Shown here piece after piece: positions 1-5,019 of a stretch of 9,580 nt of DNA; positions within the stretch are counted from its first letter, which is position 1; each line of letters starts with the position of its first letter. This DNA is from an uncultured Opitutaceae bacterium. GTDB taxonomy: Bacteria; Verrucomicrobiota; Verrucomicrobiia; Opitutales; Opitutaceae. The notes beneath the pieces are model-generated. The model saw nothing but the letters and a program-made list of their open reading frames with translations, did no database searches and was not told the DNA's origin. Both the position numbers and the translations under genes were made by a program. The stretch is from assembly GCA_937958045.1 (NCBI GenBank), contig CALFXL010000062.1:1-9580 (forward strand). The letters are read 5' to 3'.

Positions 1-1
1 G

Positions 2-100
2 GTCCTGGCGGAGTTCACGCGCCTGCCCATGCATGGCACCTGGCCGACGCGCACAGTGGGCGTCGTGCTCGCTCCCGCAACCAAAAATTCCGGTTATTAG
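2..100 (+). CDS. C-terminal fragment of an unidentified plus-strand gene (cut by window edge)
   Basis: Frame 2 is open from the left edge to a TAG at 98-100 and gives 32 residues ending in APATKNSGY. Nearly all of the first two dozen codons end in G or C, as in real genes of this window. The stop lies one base before the convergent coaC stop, a normal tail-to-tail arrangement. I do not recognise the protein. The same third positions would also look coding in one minus-strand frame, but that frame has two consecutive stops next to coaC and shows no recognisable CoaB start, so the plus reading is preferred. This is inference from a very short piece. Confidence 0.35.
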   Translation, partial: VLAEFTRLPMHGTWPTRTVGVVLAPATKNSGY

Positions 101-101
101 T

Positions 102-659
102 TCAGCGCGCACCCAGCATTTGCTCCGCGCGCGACACGATGCCTTCCACCGGCCACAAACGGCCGATTCCTTCGTAACCGCAGGCAAGCATACCTTCTTC
201 GGGTCCAATAAACTCCGCTCCGCGCGCCGTGAGCGTGGCGACATTCGCCACCGTCGCGGGATGCGACCACATTTTGCCGTTCATCGCCGGCGCGATCAGG
301 AGCGGTGCGCGACAAACCAGATGCAACGAGCTCAAAAAATCCGGCGCGAGTCCGTGCGCGAACTGCGCAATCACATCCGCCGTCGCCGGCGCCACGAGCA
401 AGAGATCCGCTTTGTCCGCTAGCTCCACGTGGCCCGGTTGCCAACCATTGCCTTCGCTCCAGAGATCCGTCGCCACGGGTTGCCGCGCGAGCGCCTGCAA
501 CGTGAGCGGCGTGATAAATTTCTGCGCGGCCGCCGTCATCACGGGGAAAACCTCGGCGCCTTTTTTGCGCAACTGACTGGTGAGCTCCGCCGCTTTGTAA
601 GCCGCGATGGAGCCGGTGATACCGAGAACGATTTTCTTGCCGTTGAGCGGTGACGACAT
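102..659 (-). CDS. coaC: Phosphopantothenoylcysteine decarboxylase, stand-alone flavoprotein (CoaC)
   Basis: This 185-residue protein is a complete HFCD-family flavoprotein domain. The family decarboxylates 4'-phosphopantothenoylcysteine to 4'-phosphopantetheine with FMN in coenzyme A synthesis, in the cytoplasm. Visible motifs are the N-terminal LGITGSIAAYKAAEL flavin-binding loop (about 12-26), the catalytic-type histidine in PGHVELAD (H77), VAPATADVIAQFAHG (89-103), APAMNGKMW (N127) and the LACGYEGIGR clamp (C160). H77, N127 and C160 correspond to the family's essential His, Asn and Cys. The usual bacterial protein is a CoaBC fusion of about 400 residues. Here the reading frame ends after the decarboxylase half, so the ligase (CoaB) must be encoded elsewhere, possibly left of the window. 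The ATG at 659 is chosen because 55 further in-frame codons upstream would overlap the preceding gene and are arginine-rich, unlike the family. No clear Shine-Dalgarno is seen. Confidence 0.93.
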   Translation of the reverse strand: MSSPLNGKKIVLGITGSIAAYKAAELTSQLRKKGAEVFPVMTAAAQKFITPLTLQALARQPVATDLWSEGNGWQPGHVELADKADLLLVAPATADVIAQFAHGLAPDFLSSLHLVCRAPLLIAPAMNGKMWSHPATVANVATLTARGAEFIGPEEGMLACGYEGIGRLWPVEGIVSRAEQMLGAR

Positions 660-690
660 GCCGTCAGGGAACGCCGACGCCCGCGCGTCC

Positions 691-710
691 GCAAGCGTCG
701 AAACGCTTGC
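691..710 (-). terminator. UUCG-tetraloop hairpin after the sigma operon
   Basis: On the minus strand the sequence GCAAGCGTTTCGACGCTTGC forms a perfect 8-bp stem closed by a UUCG loop. It begins 4 bases after the stop codon of the Spy-like gene and 32 bases before the coaC start. UUCG loops make stable RNA hairpins. No T tract follows, so it may be a weak or Rho-assisted terminator, or a stabiliser of the upstream mRNA 3' end. The hairpin is plainly visible; the function is inference. Confidence 0.5.
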
Positions 711-714
711 CCAC

Positions 715-1218
715 TCAGTTGACCGCTTCCGGCCCGGGCGGAGGCGGCGCCGTCTCGCCCCGCGGAGGAGGCGGCGGGCGCTCACGTTCGCGTTCATGCG
801 GTGGACGGAAGCGACCGCTGCCATCTCCGTCCCGCTCGCGGCGCTCCCGCAACTCGCGCATGCGCAGCCGTTCCGCTTCGCGACGTTTCGCGCGATGCTC
901 TTGGAACAACGTGCGCTGCTCCGGCGTGAGCACCGCTTCGAAGGCTTCGATCATGCGCTGGTTGACGGCCTCAAATTGTTTCCGCACGCCGCGCTGCTCT
1001 TCCATGAAGCGCGAGAACAATACGCGCGTCTCCTTCTTCTGCTCGGGCGTGAGGGCGAGCGCTTCGCCGAGTTCGCGCGTCTGCTGCAGGATGAAACGAT
1101 CCGCGCCTTTGTTGGAAACGAAACGTTCGTAATAACGAATCGACAACGCGCCGCCCGCCACCGCGCCGCACACAAACACGCCCGCCAGAATCAGGATGAT
1201 GTGAAACGGTTTCTTCAT
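715..1218 (-). CDS. Membrane-anchored Spy/CpxP/CnrX-like periplasmic protein with LTPEQ repeats
   Basis: The 167-residue product has an N-terminal hydrophobic segment (about 5-28, following MKKP) that could be an uncleaved anchor or signal. A helical periplasmic region follows with two LTPEQ motifs (56-60 and 97-101), each starting an amphipathic helix rich in Q, E and R. This is the hallmark of the Spy/CpxP/CnrX (heavy-metal sensor or periplasmic chaperone) superfamily. The C-terminus is low complexity: an Arg/Glu-rich stretch (about 108-130), then a proline-rich tail (148-163). The start overlaps the preceding gene by ATGA, which implies translational coupling within a sigma-factor operon. 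By analogy with CnrX it could be the periplasmic sensor that controls the anti-sigma factor. Histidines are few (H6, H108, H141), so metal sensing is not demonstrated and a protein-folding stress role is equally possible. Confidence 0.75.
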   Translation of the reverse strand: MKKPFHIILILAGVFVCGAVAGGALSIRYYERFVSNKGADRFILQQTRELGEALALTPEQKKETRVLFSRFMEEQRGVRKQFEAVNQRMIEAFEAVLTPEQRTLFQEHRAKRREAERLRMRELRERRERDGDGSGRFRPPHERERERPPPPPRGETAPPPPGPEAVN

Positions 1219-1532
1219 GCGGATCCGGCGTCGATGGTGTCCACGACCTCCTCAGGCGTTTCGCTCAAAGCGGCGGCTTCGTTTTCGATTGCCGTGATGA
1301 CCGGCTTGAAAGTCGCCGCCGCACACGCCGCGGCGAGCACGCAAGAAACACCGAGCGCGCGCAATCCGTATCGTGAGAATAGTGAAGCATCCATCCATGG
1401 CGCGCGCCCGCCCAGGGCCAAGGCCGCCACTCGCGTCGCAAAACCATACGGTGCCGCTTCGTCGCGCGTCTCGCGCGGAGCGCGGCGGGCGAGCGACACG
1501 AGGCGGGACCATTCCGGAGGATTCGTGCTCAT
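1215..1532 (-). CDS. Small single-pass membrane protein, candidate anti-sigma factor
   Basis: The protein has 105 residues with no recognised domain. Residues 1-50 are polar and probably cytoplasmic (MSTNPPEWSRLVSLARRAP, then an Ala/Arg-rich stretch). Residues about 56-76 (YGLRALGVSCVLAAACAAATF) form one hydrophobic segment, and the last 25 residues are acidic and probably periplasmic. It overlaps the sigma-factor stop by ATGA upstream and the Spy-like gene by ATGA downstream. A small membrane protein with a cytoplasmic N-terminus, coded directly after an ECF sigma factor, is the classic position and topology of an anti-sigma factor such as CnrY. No zinc-binding HxxxCxxC motif is present, so it is not a ZAS-type anti-sigma. 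The role is inferred from position and topology only. Confidence 0.7.
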   Translation of the reverse strand: MSTNPPEWSRLVSLARRAPRETRDEAAPYGFATRVAALALGGRAPWMDASLFSRYGLRALGVSCVLAAACAAATFKPVITAIENEAAALSETPEEVVDTIDAGSA

Positions 1533-2125
1533 GAGCGTTCCTTTTGTTTCAGTTGTTCAAAGAGTTTCTTGAGTTTGCGACGCGCGCGGAAAGCCCGAAC
1601 TTTGATGAGCGTCGTATTCCAGCCTGTCAGCTCACGGATTTCCACCAACGTTTTCTGTTCGAGATCGAGCAGTTGGATCACGAGCCGATCCTCGGGCTTC
1701 AACTGATCGAGCAGCTTGGTGACCAATTCGCGCGCCGCCAACGCATCGCCGGCATCGGCCGCACTGGTGTCGGAGAGGACATTATCGAGCACCTCGGCCT
1801 CGGTCTCGGACAGATCCGCCCAGCGAAATTCGGGACGACGTTTCTGCGCGCGCAAATGATCGATGCAGGTCGTCACCGCGATGCGCGACACCCAATGCGG
1901 AAAAGGCACCGAGCCCTGATACTGCTCCAGGCGCGTGAACATTTTCATAAATACCTCCTGGGTGAGATCCTCCTCCAAAACGCGTCGCGGCAAATGCCCC
2001 CGCACAATGCGGATGACCAGCGGATGGAGATGCTCGACCAGCTGCCGGGCCGCCTCTTGGTCCCGTGCACGCACGCGCTCCAAGCAGGCGCCAAGATCGA
2101 AATCCGCGTCGGCATCAACGGACAT
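1529..2125 (-). CDS. ECF-family RNA polymerase sigma factor
   Basis: The 198-residue protein has the two-domain layout of group 4 (ECF) sigma factors. Region 2 spans about 27-97 and includes EEDLTQEVFMKMF (51-63, core-binding and -10 recognition helix) and FPHWVSRIAVTTCIDHLRAQKR (75-96). Region 4 spans about 133-188, with LKPEDRLVIQLLDLEQKTL (142-160) and the helix-turn-helix VEIRELTGWNTTLIKVRAFRARRKLKKL (161-188). Regions 1.1 and 3 are absent, as expected. It would bind core RNA polymerase and direct it to a small stress regulon. It is the first gene of a three-gene operon with its candidate anti-sigma factor and periplasmic partner. The ATG at 2125 is the only reasonable start, since an in-frame TGA lies shortly upstream; its Shine-Dalgarno is weak. 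A possible autoregulated promoter lies at 2161-2185. Confidence 0.95.
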   Translation of the reverse strand: MSVDADADFDLGACLERVRARDQEAARQLVEHLHPLVIRIVRGHLPRRVLEEDLTQEVFMKMFTRLEQYQGSVPFPHWVSRIAVTTCIDHLRAQKRRPEFRWADLSETEAEVLDNVLSDTSAADAGDALAARELVTKLLDQLKPEDRLVIQLLDLEQKTLVEIRELTGWNTTLIKVRAFRARRKLKKLFEQLKQKERS

Positions 2126-2145
2126 AGGGCAATGGTGAGACCATC

Positions 2146-2169
2146 ATACACGCCTCTTTAGACGTGTGT
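2146..2169. repeat. Inverted repeat in the sigma-operon leader
   Basis: ATACACG (2146-2152) and CGTGTGT (2163-2169) form arms around a 10-base spacer: five Watson-Crick pairs, one mismatch or wobble and a closing A-T. It overlaps the proposed -10 region and the start of the leader, so it could be an operator or a leader hairpin. It is short and may be fortuitous. Confidence 0.25.
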
Positions 2170-2185
2170 TCCCCGCGTAAGTTAC
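2161..2185 (-). promoter_or_regulatory. Candidate ECF-type promoter of the sigma operon
   Basis: Reading the minus strand, GTAAC (2185-2181, within GGGGTAACTT) is followed by a 16-base spacer and CGTC (2164-2161, within CGTCTAAA). This resembles the AAC-type -35 and CGTC-type -10 elements used by many ECF sigma factors, with normal spacing. Transcription would begin near 2154 and leave a leader of about 30 bases before the sigma ATG. The -35 overlaps a short odd palindrome (GTAAGTTAC) flanked by two CCCCGC repeats. Autoregulation of ECF operons is common in the family; that this sigma factor uses this site is inference. Confidence 0.4.
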
Positions 2186-2212
2186 CCCGCAAACAATTTG
2201 GCCGTTTTTCGT

Positions 2213-3886
2213 TCAACGCCCTTCCTCCACCACAAAACGAAACCCCACCGCGCGCGATCGCTCGGCCTTAGGTGCAGTCTTCACAATCAATTCCCCGTCT
2301 TTCATGCCACTCAGCATACCCGCCTCGCGGGCTTCGACGAGCGCATCGAGCCATTCGCTCACACCGTCACTCAAACCCACAAACGCATCCGGCGTTTTCA
2401 CCGCGAGCCGATAATCCTCCGCGCGAGGCAGACGCACCGGACGCCCCAACAGCCAGCCGAGCTTGCGGCAAAATGTCTGCGCCTCGCTCCAGTTCACCGA
2501 GTCCACCGGACCGGACTCAGCGATCACGCGACTCGGATTTCTCCCCGCGATTTGTGTGTAGAGCTCCTGCGAAACTTCCGTGCTCAACAGGCGCCGCGCG
2601 CTGCCCGCTTCCGGCGAAGTTTCCGCCAAGGCGAGCACGCGCAACGCATCGCGCAATGTCGCATGCAAGGTGGCCAACGTTTCCACATGAGCCGCGCGGT
2701 ACTCGATGCGTTCGCGCAATCCTCGGTCGAGTCGCTTCGAGCGGGGAAACGTTCCCCACACCTGCGCCGCCAGCTCCGCGCTTTCATGGATGGCTCGCCG
2801 CGCGGCGTCGAAGTCGCCTTTCGCCAAGGACGTTCCGGTGTATTCATCGATCGAATACAACTTCGCCAGCGCTTCCGCTGATAACGCGGTCTGTCGGTTT
2901 TCTTCCCATTCTTCCGGCACGCGACTCGTCGCATGGCGGCTTCGTGGGAAACGGGCATTCAGACGTTCCTGCGCTTGCTGAGCTGCCGCCCACGCCTGCG
3001 CCGCCGCGTCCATCCGCCCTGCCTTCTCCGACACGATCGCACGTTCCACTTGCGATCGTATCTCGCGCGCGAGATCGCCCGATCGGAGCGTTTCCAACTC
3101 CACTTCCATCTCCGCTTCCGCACCGCTGTTCGCGTAGGGGGTTCTTGGATACTCACGATTGATGCGGGCCTGCAACGCGCGCACTTCGGCAAAGGCCGCC
3201 TGCACATCGTCCCAACGATGTTCCTCCGCGGCCATCTGTGCGCGTGCACGCATCTCCGTGAGGCGCATATGCAACGGCTGCGCTTCAAGCGTTTCCACGT
3301 CGAGCCGCAGACGACTTTCGCGCGGCAGATCTTTTTGCGAACCGCTCGCCTGGCTGCGGTTCACCGTTTCAAGCAGGGTCAACGCGCTCTTCATCTTTTC
3401 CAGCGCGCCTTCCCAATCACCCGCTTCACGCGCTTCGCCCGCCGCGTGTTCGAGTTCAGAAACTCTCCGCAAATCATCTGTCACCGCGAGCTCGTCGAGC
3501 GCACTCTCCAAAGCCTGCAATCGCTGAAACTCCGGCGGTGATGCGTGCGAATCGCGTCGTACGTATTCGCGTTGTTTTTGCACTGCTTGCTCGAGAGCGC
3601 GACGAGCCTCGTCCATGCGGCCCGCCGCCAGCGCTTCACGCCAACTGGCCTCAAGCGCACGAAATTCCTCCGCGAGTTGCCCCAGCTCCTCGGCATTTCT
3701 TTGCGCGACGGCCGCCGCTGTTTCCGCGCGCCGCTCGCGGGCGTTCCAAAAATAAACCGCCGCGCCCAACACGAGCACAACCACAACCGTGATCAGCCCC
3801 GTACGGGAGCGTTTCGGATAAAAGTGGTCACTCGAGGTGTCGTGATCGGACATGCGTTTCCCGGGAGAAAAATTCCCCGCCCGCAA
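2213..3886 (-). CDS. Membrane-anchored coiled-coil protein with C-terminal degenerate SUMF1/FGE-like domain
   Basis: The product has 557 residues (546 if it starts at the ATG at 3853). A single hydrophobic segment at about 29-47 (TGLITVVVVLVLGAAVYFW) follows a basic cytoplasmic tail, so most of the protein should lie outside the membrane. Residues 50 to about 430 are a long Ala/Glu/Arg-rich helical region with repeated short coiled-coil hairpins. The last 115 residues carry motifs of the formylglycine-generating-enzyme/SUMF1 fold: PVDSVNWSEAQTFCRKLG (460-477), RLPRAEDY (485-492), GVSEW (508-512) and GFRFV (548-552). The domain is much shorter than the usual 200-plus residues and has one visible cysteine (C473), so it is probably non-catalytic. 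The TTG start at 3886 is preferred because GGAGGAGG lies 9 bases upstream; the ATG at 3853 has only a weak GGGAA. The function is unknown; a cell-envelope structural or binding role is plausible. Confidence 0.85.
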   Translation of the reverse strand: MRAGNFSPGKRMSDHDTSSDHFYPKRSRTGLITVVVVLVLGAAVYFWNARERRAETAAAVAQRNAEELGQLAEEFRALEASWREALAAGRMDEARRALEQAVQKQREYVRRDSHASPPEFQRLQALESALDELAVTDDLRRVSELEHAAGEAREAGDWEGALEKMKSALTLLETVNRSQASGSQKDLPRESRLRLDVETLEAQPLHMRLTEMRARAQMAAEEHRWDDVQAAFAEVRALQARINREYPRTPYANSGAEAEMEVELETLRSGDLAREIRSQVERAIVSEKAGRMDAAAQAWAAAQQAQERLNARFPRSRHATSRVPEEWEENRQTALSAEALAKLYSIDEYTGTSLAKGDFDAARRAIHESAELAAQVWGTFPRSKRLDRGLRERIEYRAAHVETLATLHATLRDALRVLALAETSPEAGSARRLLSTEVSQELYTQIAGRNPSRVIAESGPVDSVNWSEAQTFCRKLGWLLGRPVRLPRAEDYRLAVKTPDAFVGLSDGVSEWLDALVEAREAGMLSGMKDGELIVKTAPKAERSRAVGFRFVVEEGR

Positions 3887-3895
3887 AAAGCAATG

Positions 3896-3903
3896 CCTCC
3901 TCC
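3896..3903 (-). promoter_or_regulatory. Strong Shine-Dalgarno favouring a TTG start
   Basis: The minus strand reads GGAGGAGG with nine bases before a TTG at 3886, matching the anti-Shine-Dalgarno core. The competing in-frame ATG at 3853 is preceded only by GGGAAACGC. The site supports translation of the SUMF1-tailed protein from the TTG, adding 11 residues to its cytoplasmic tail. Confidence 0.5.
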
Positions 3904-3968
3904 GCTAGCCCGCGCTCAACGCCCGCAGGCTCGACAATGTCCTCCGGTTTCCGTTTTCACGGGTCGTC

Positions 3969-4838
3969 GTGCTCGACCAACTCACCATCCTCGCTCCCGG
4001 TCTTCTCGGTGGCTCCGTTGCCATGGCCGCACGCGCTCGCAGCGCCGCGCGTCGCATCGTCATCTGGGCGCGACGCCCCGAAACGCGTCTCGCGCTGCGC
4101 GACCAACCGTGGTGCGACGCCGTCGCCGATTCTCCCGAGGACGCCGTGCGTGAAGCCAGCCTCGTTGTCCTCGCCGCGCCTGTTGAAAAAATCATCGAGC
4201 TCGCCCGCCAGATCGCGCCGGCGCTACCCACCGGCGCGATCGTCACCGATGTCGGCAGCGTGAAAGGTGAACTTTGTCGCGCGTGTTCCGCGGCCATGCC
4301 TGCGCACGCGATTTTCATCGGTTCGCATCCGATGGCCGGCAGCCAGAAAACGGGCTGGGAAAACGGCTCCGATTCGCTCTTCGACAAACGCGTTTGTTTC
4401 GTCACGCCGCTCCCCGCCCCTGACGACGCAGCATCGGCCGCGCGGGACCGCGCGATAGAAACCGTCGCCCGCTTCTGGCGTGCGCTCGGCAGCGCAGTCA
4501 GCACCGTCACGCCCGACGAACACGACGAGATCGTCGCGCACATCAGCCATCTGCCGCAGGCGGTGGCGACGAGTCTGTGCAATTTTCTCGCGCAAAAAAA
4601 TCCCGGCTGGCGCAACTTCGCCGGCAACGGGCTCCGCGACACCACCCGCATCGCGGCGAGCGACGCGACGATGTGGATCGAGATTTTTCAGCAAAACCGC
4701 GACGAAGTTCTCCGCGCGTTGAGCCAATTCCAAGACGAGCTCCAAGGTCTCCACGCCGCCCTCGCCAATCGCGATTGGATCGAAGTCCGCGCCCGCCTCG
4801 AACGCGGCAAAGCCTACCGCGACGCCTTCCGTCCGTAG
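3969..4838 (+). CDS. tyrA: Prephenate/arogenate dehydrogenase (TyrA)
   Basis: The 289-residue enzyme oxidatively decarboxylates prephenate (or arogenate) with NAD(P)+ in tyrosine synthesis, in the cytoplasm. The N-terminal Rossmann fold starts at LTILAPGLLGGS (5-16), in which the first glycine of the usual GxGxxG is alanine. Family motifs follow: VTDVGSVKG (92-100), GSHPMAGS (118-125), EHDEIVAHISHLPQAVA (184-200) and GLRDTTRIAASDATMW (221-236). Its length fits a single-domain TyrA with no chorismate mutase or ACT domain, so feedback control through an ACT domain is not expected. The GTG at 3969 is the first usable start after an in-frame TAG at 3906 and is needed to keep the first beta strand; no strong Shine-Dalgarno is visible. 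It is divergent from the coiled-coil gene across 82 bases with no recognisable promoter. Substrate choice between prephenate and arogenate cannot be read from the sequence. Confidence 0.95.
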   Translation: MLDQLTILAPGLLGGSVAMAARARSAARRIVIWARRPETRLALRDQPWCDAVADSPEDAVREASLVVLAAPVEKIIELARQIAPALPTGAIVTDVGSVKGELCRACSAAMPAHAIFIGSHPMAGSQKTGWENGSDSLFDKRVCFVTPLPAPDDAASAARDRAIETVARFWRALGSAVSTVTPDEHDEIVAHISHLPQAVATSLCNFLAQKNPGWRNFAGNGLRDTTRIAASDATMWIEIFQQNRDEVLRALSQFQDELQGLHAALANRDWIEVRARLERGKAYRDAFRP

Positions 4839-4879
4839 TTCCCACTGCGGCCGCAAACGCGCAGCACGCGGACCTTTAA

Positions 4880-4915
4880 TAAAGCAAAACCGGCACCTTT
4901 TCAGGAGCCGGCTTT
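4880..4915 (-). terminator. Rho-independent terminator, continuous stem only in minus-strand RNA
   Basis: In minus-strand RNA, AAAGCCGGC pairs with GCCGGUUUU to give nine consecutive pairs including one G-U, with a further CC/GG pair above a T-T mismatch and an AU-rich loop. TTTTGCTTTATT runs from the stem base downstream. In plus-strand RNA the G-U becomes an A-C mismatch and no T run follows. It therefore fits a minus-strand transcript (the candidate tracrRNA), though it could weakly serve tyrA as well. Confidence 0.65.
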
Positions 4916-4938
4916 AAGAAGCGCTGTTGACCACGGTG

Positions 4939-4955
4939 TCACTGCCTAGCAGTGA
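4939..4955. repeat. Perfect 7-bp inverted repeat with 3-base loop
   Basis: TCACTGC and GCAGTGA flank CTA (TAG on the minus strand). It lies in the middle of the candidate tracrRNA and would be its internal (nexus-like) hairpin, or a leader hairpin if the plus strand is transcribed. Confidence 0.6.
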
Positions 4956-4963
4956 GTTAGACG

Positions 4964-4999
4964 GGCTGCGCTCACTTACTTTGACTTGATTCCGCAGCC
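4964..4999. repeat. Inverted repeat in the cas9 leader, competing with neighbouring hairpins
   Basis: GGCTGCG (4964-4970) and CGCAGCC (4993-4999) are perfect 7-base arms around 22 bases. A further pair, AGTGAG (4951-4956) with CTCACT (4971-4976), overlaps both this structure and the 4939-4955 hairpin, so the three cannot all form together. In plus-strand RNA this arm ends 9 bases before the cas9 Shine-Dalgarno. In minus-strand RNA the structure would hide the proposed anti-repeat. Confidence 0.4.
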
Positions 5000-5008
5000 A
5001 CAAAATCC

Positions 5009-5013
5009 GGAGG
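5009..5013 (+). promoter_or_regulatory. Shine-Dalgarno of cas9
   Basis: GGAGG with a 6-base spacer precedes the ATG at 5020 and fixes that start, which lies 14 residues before the RuvC-I aspartate. Confidence 0.85.
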
Positions 5014-5019
5014 AACCCC

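Larger units (their letters stand above)
4880..4993 (-). ncRNA. Candidate tracrRNA of the type II-C system
   Basis: The gap between tyrA and cas9 holds a dense set of RNA-like structures best read on the minus strand. The proposed 5' end (4993-4975) reads GGAATCAAGTCAAAGTAAG and nearly matches the plus strand of 9563-9580, so it could pair with a CRISPR repeat transcribed on the minus strand (9 pairs, one mismatch, 5 pairs, then G-U and A-U). A perfect stem-loop TCACTGC-TAG-GCAGTGA follows (4955-4939), and the RNA ends in a terminator (4915-4880). A minus-strand terminator here has no other minus-strand gene to serve. The anti-repeat, hairpin and terminator order and the length of about 110 nt fit known tracrRNAs. 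The exact 5' end is uncertain; only a weak promoter (TTGCGA, 16 bases, GATTTT) is visible, overlapping the cas9 start. A full repeat is not in the window, so this remains a strong inference. Confidence 0.6.

Noticed and set aside
1..96. A minus-strand CoaB gene starting at the left edge
   Set aside because: None of the three minus frames shows the conserved CoaB beginning (a TAGPTxE-type loop) within the visible bases, and one of them ends in a stop.
607..1572. A 321-codon plus-strand open frame
   Set aside because: It lies opposite coaC, the Spy-like gene and the small membrane protein. Its translation is Arg/Ala-rich with no family motif, a typical GC-rich antisense frame.
2198..3541. Several plus-strand frames of 200-300 codons opposite the coiled-coil gene
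   Set aside because: They overlap each other and are rich in Arg, His and Pro. They lack motifs and arise from the biased codon use of the true minus-strand gene.
4848..4857. TGCGGCCGCA palindrome after tyrA
   Set aside because: A short GC palindrome is expected often in this composition, and nothing links it to a function.
4975..4993. Anti-repeat read on the plus strand (tracrRNA running toward cas9)
   Set aside because: The RNA tail would have to lie within the cas9 ribosome site and coding sequence, and no plus-strand terminator exists there. The terminator at 4880-4915 fits only the minus strand well. Not fully excluded.
4981..5009. TTGACT as a -35 element of a plus-strand cas9 promoter
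   Set aside because: No acceptable -10 hexamer lies 16-18 bases downstream (the position reads AATCCG). The stretch is better explained as part of the anti-repeat.
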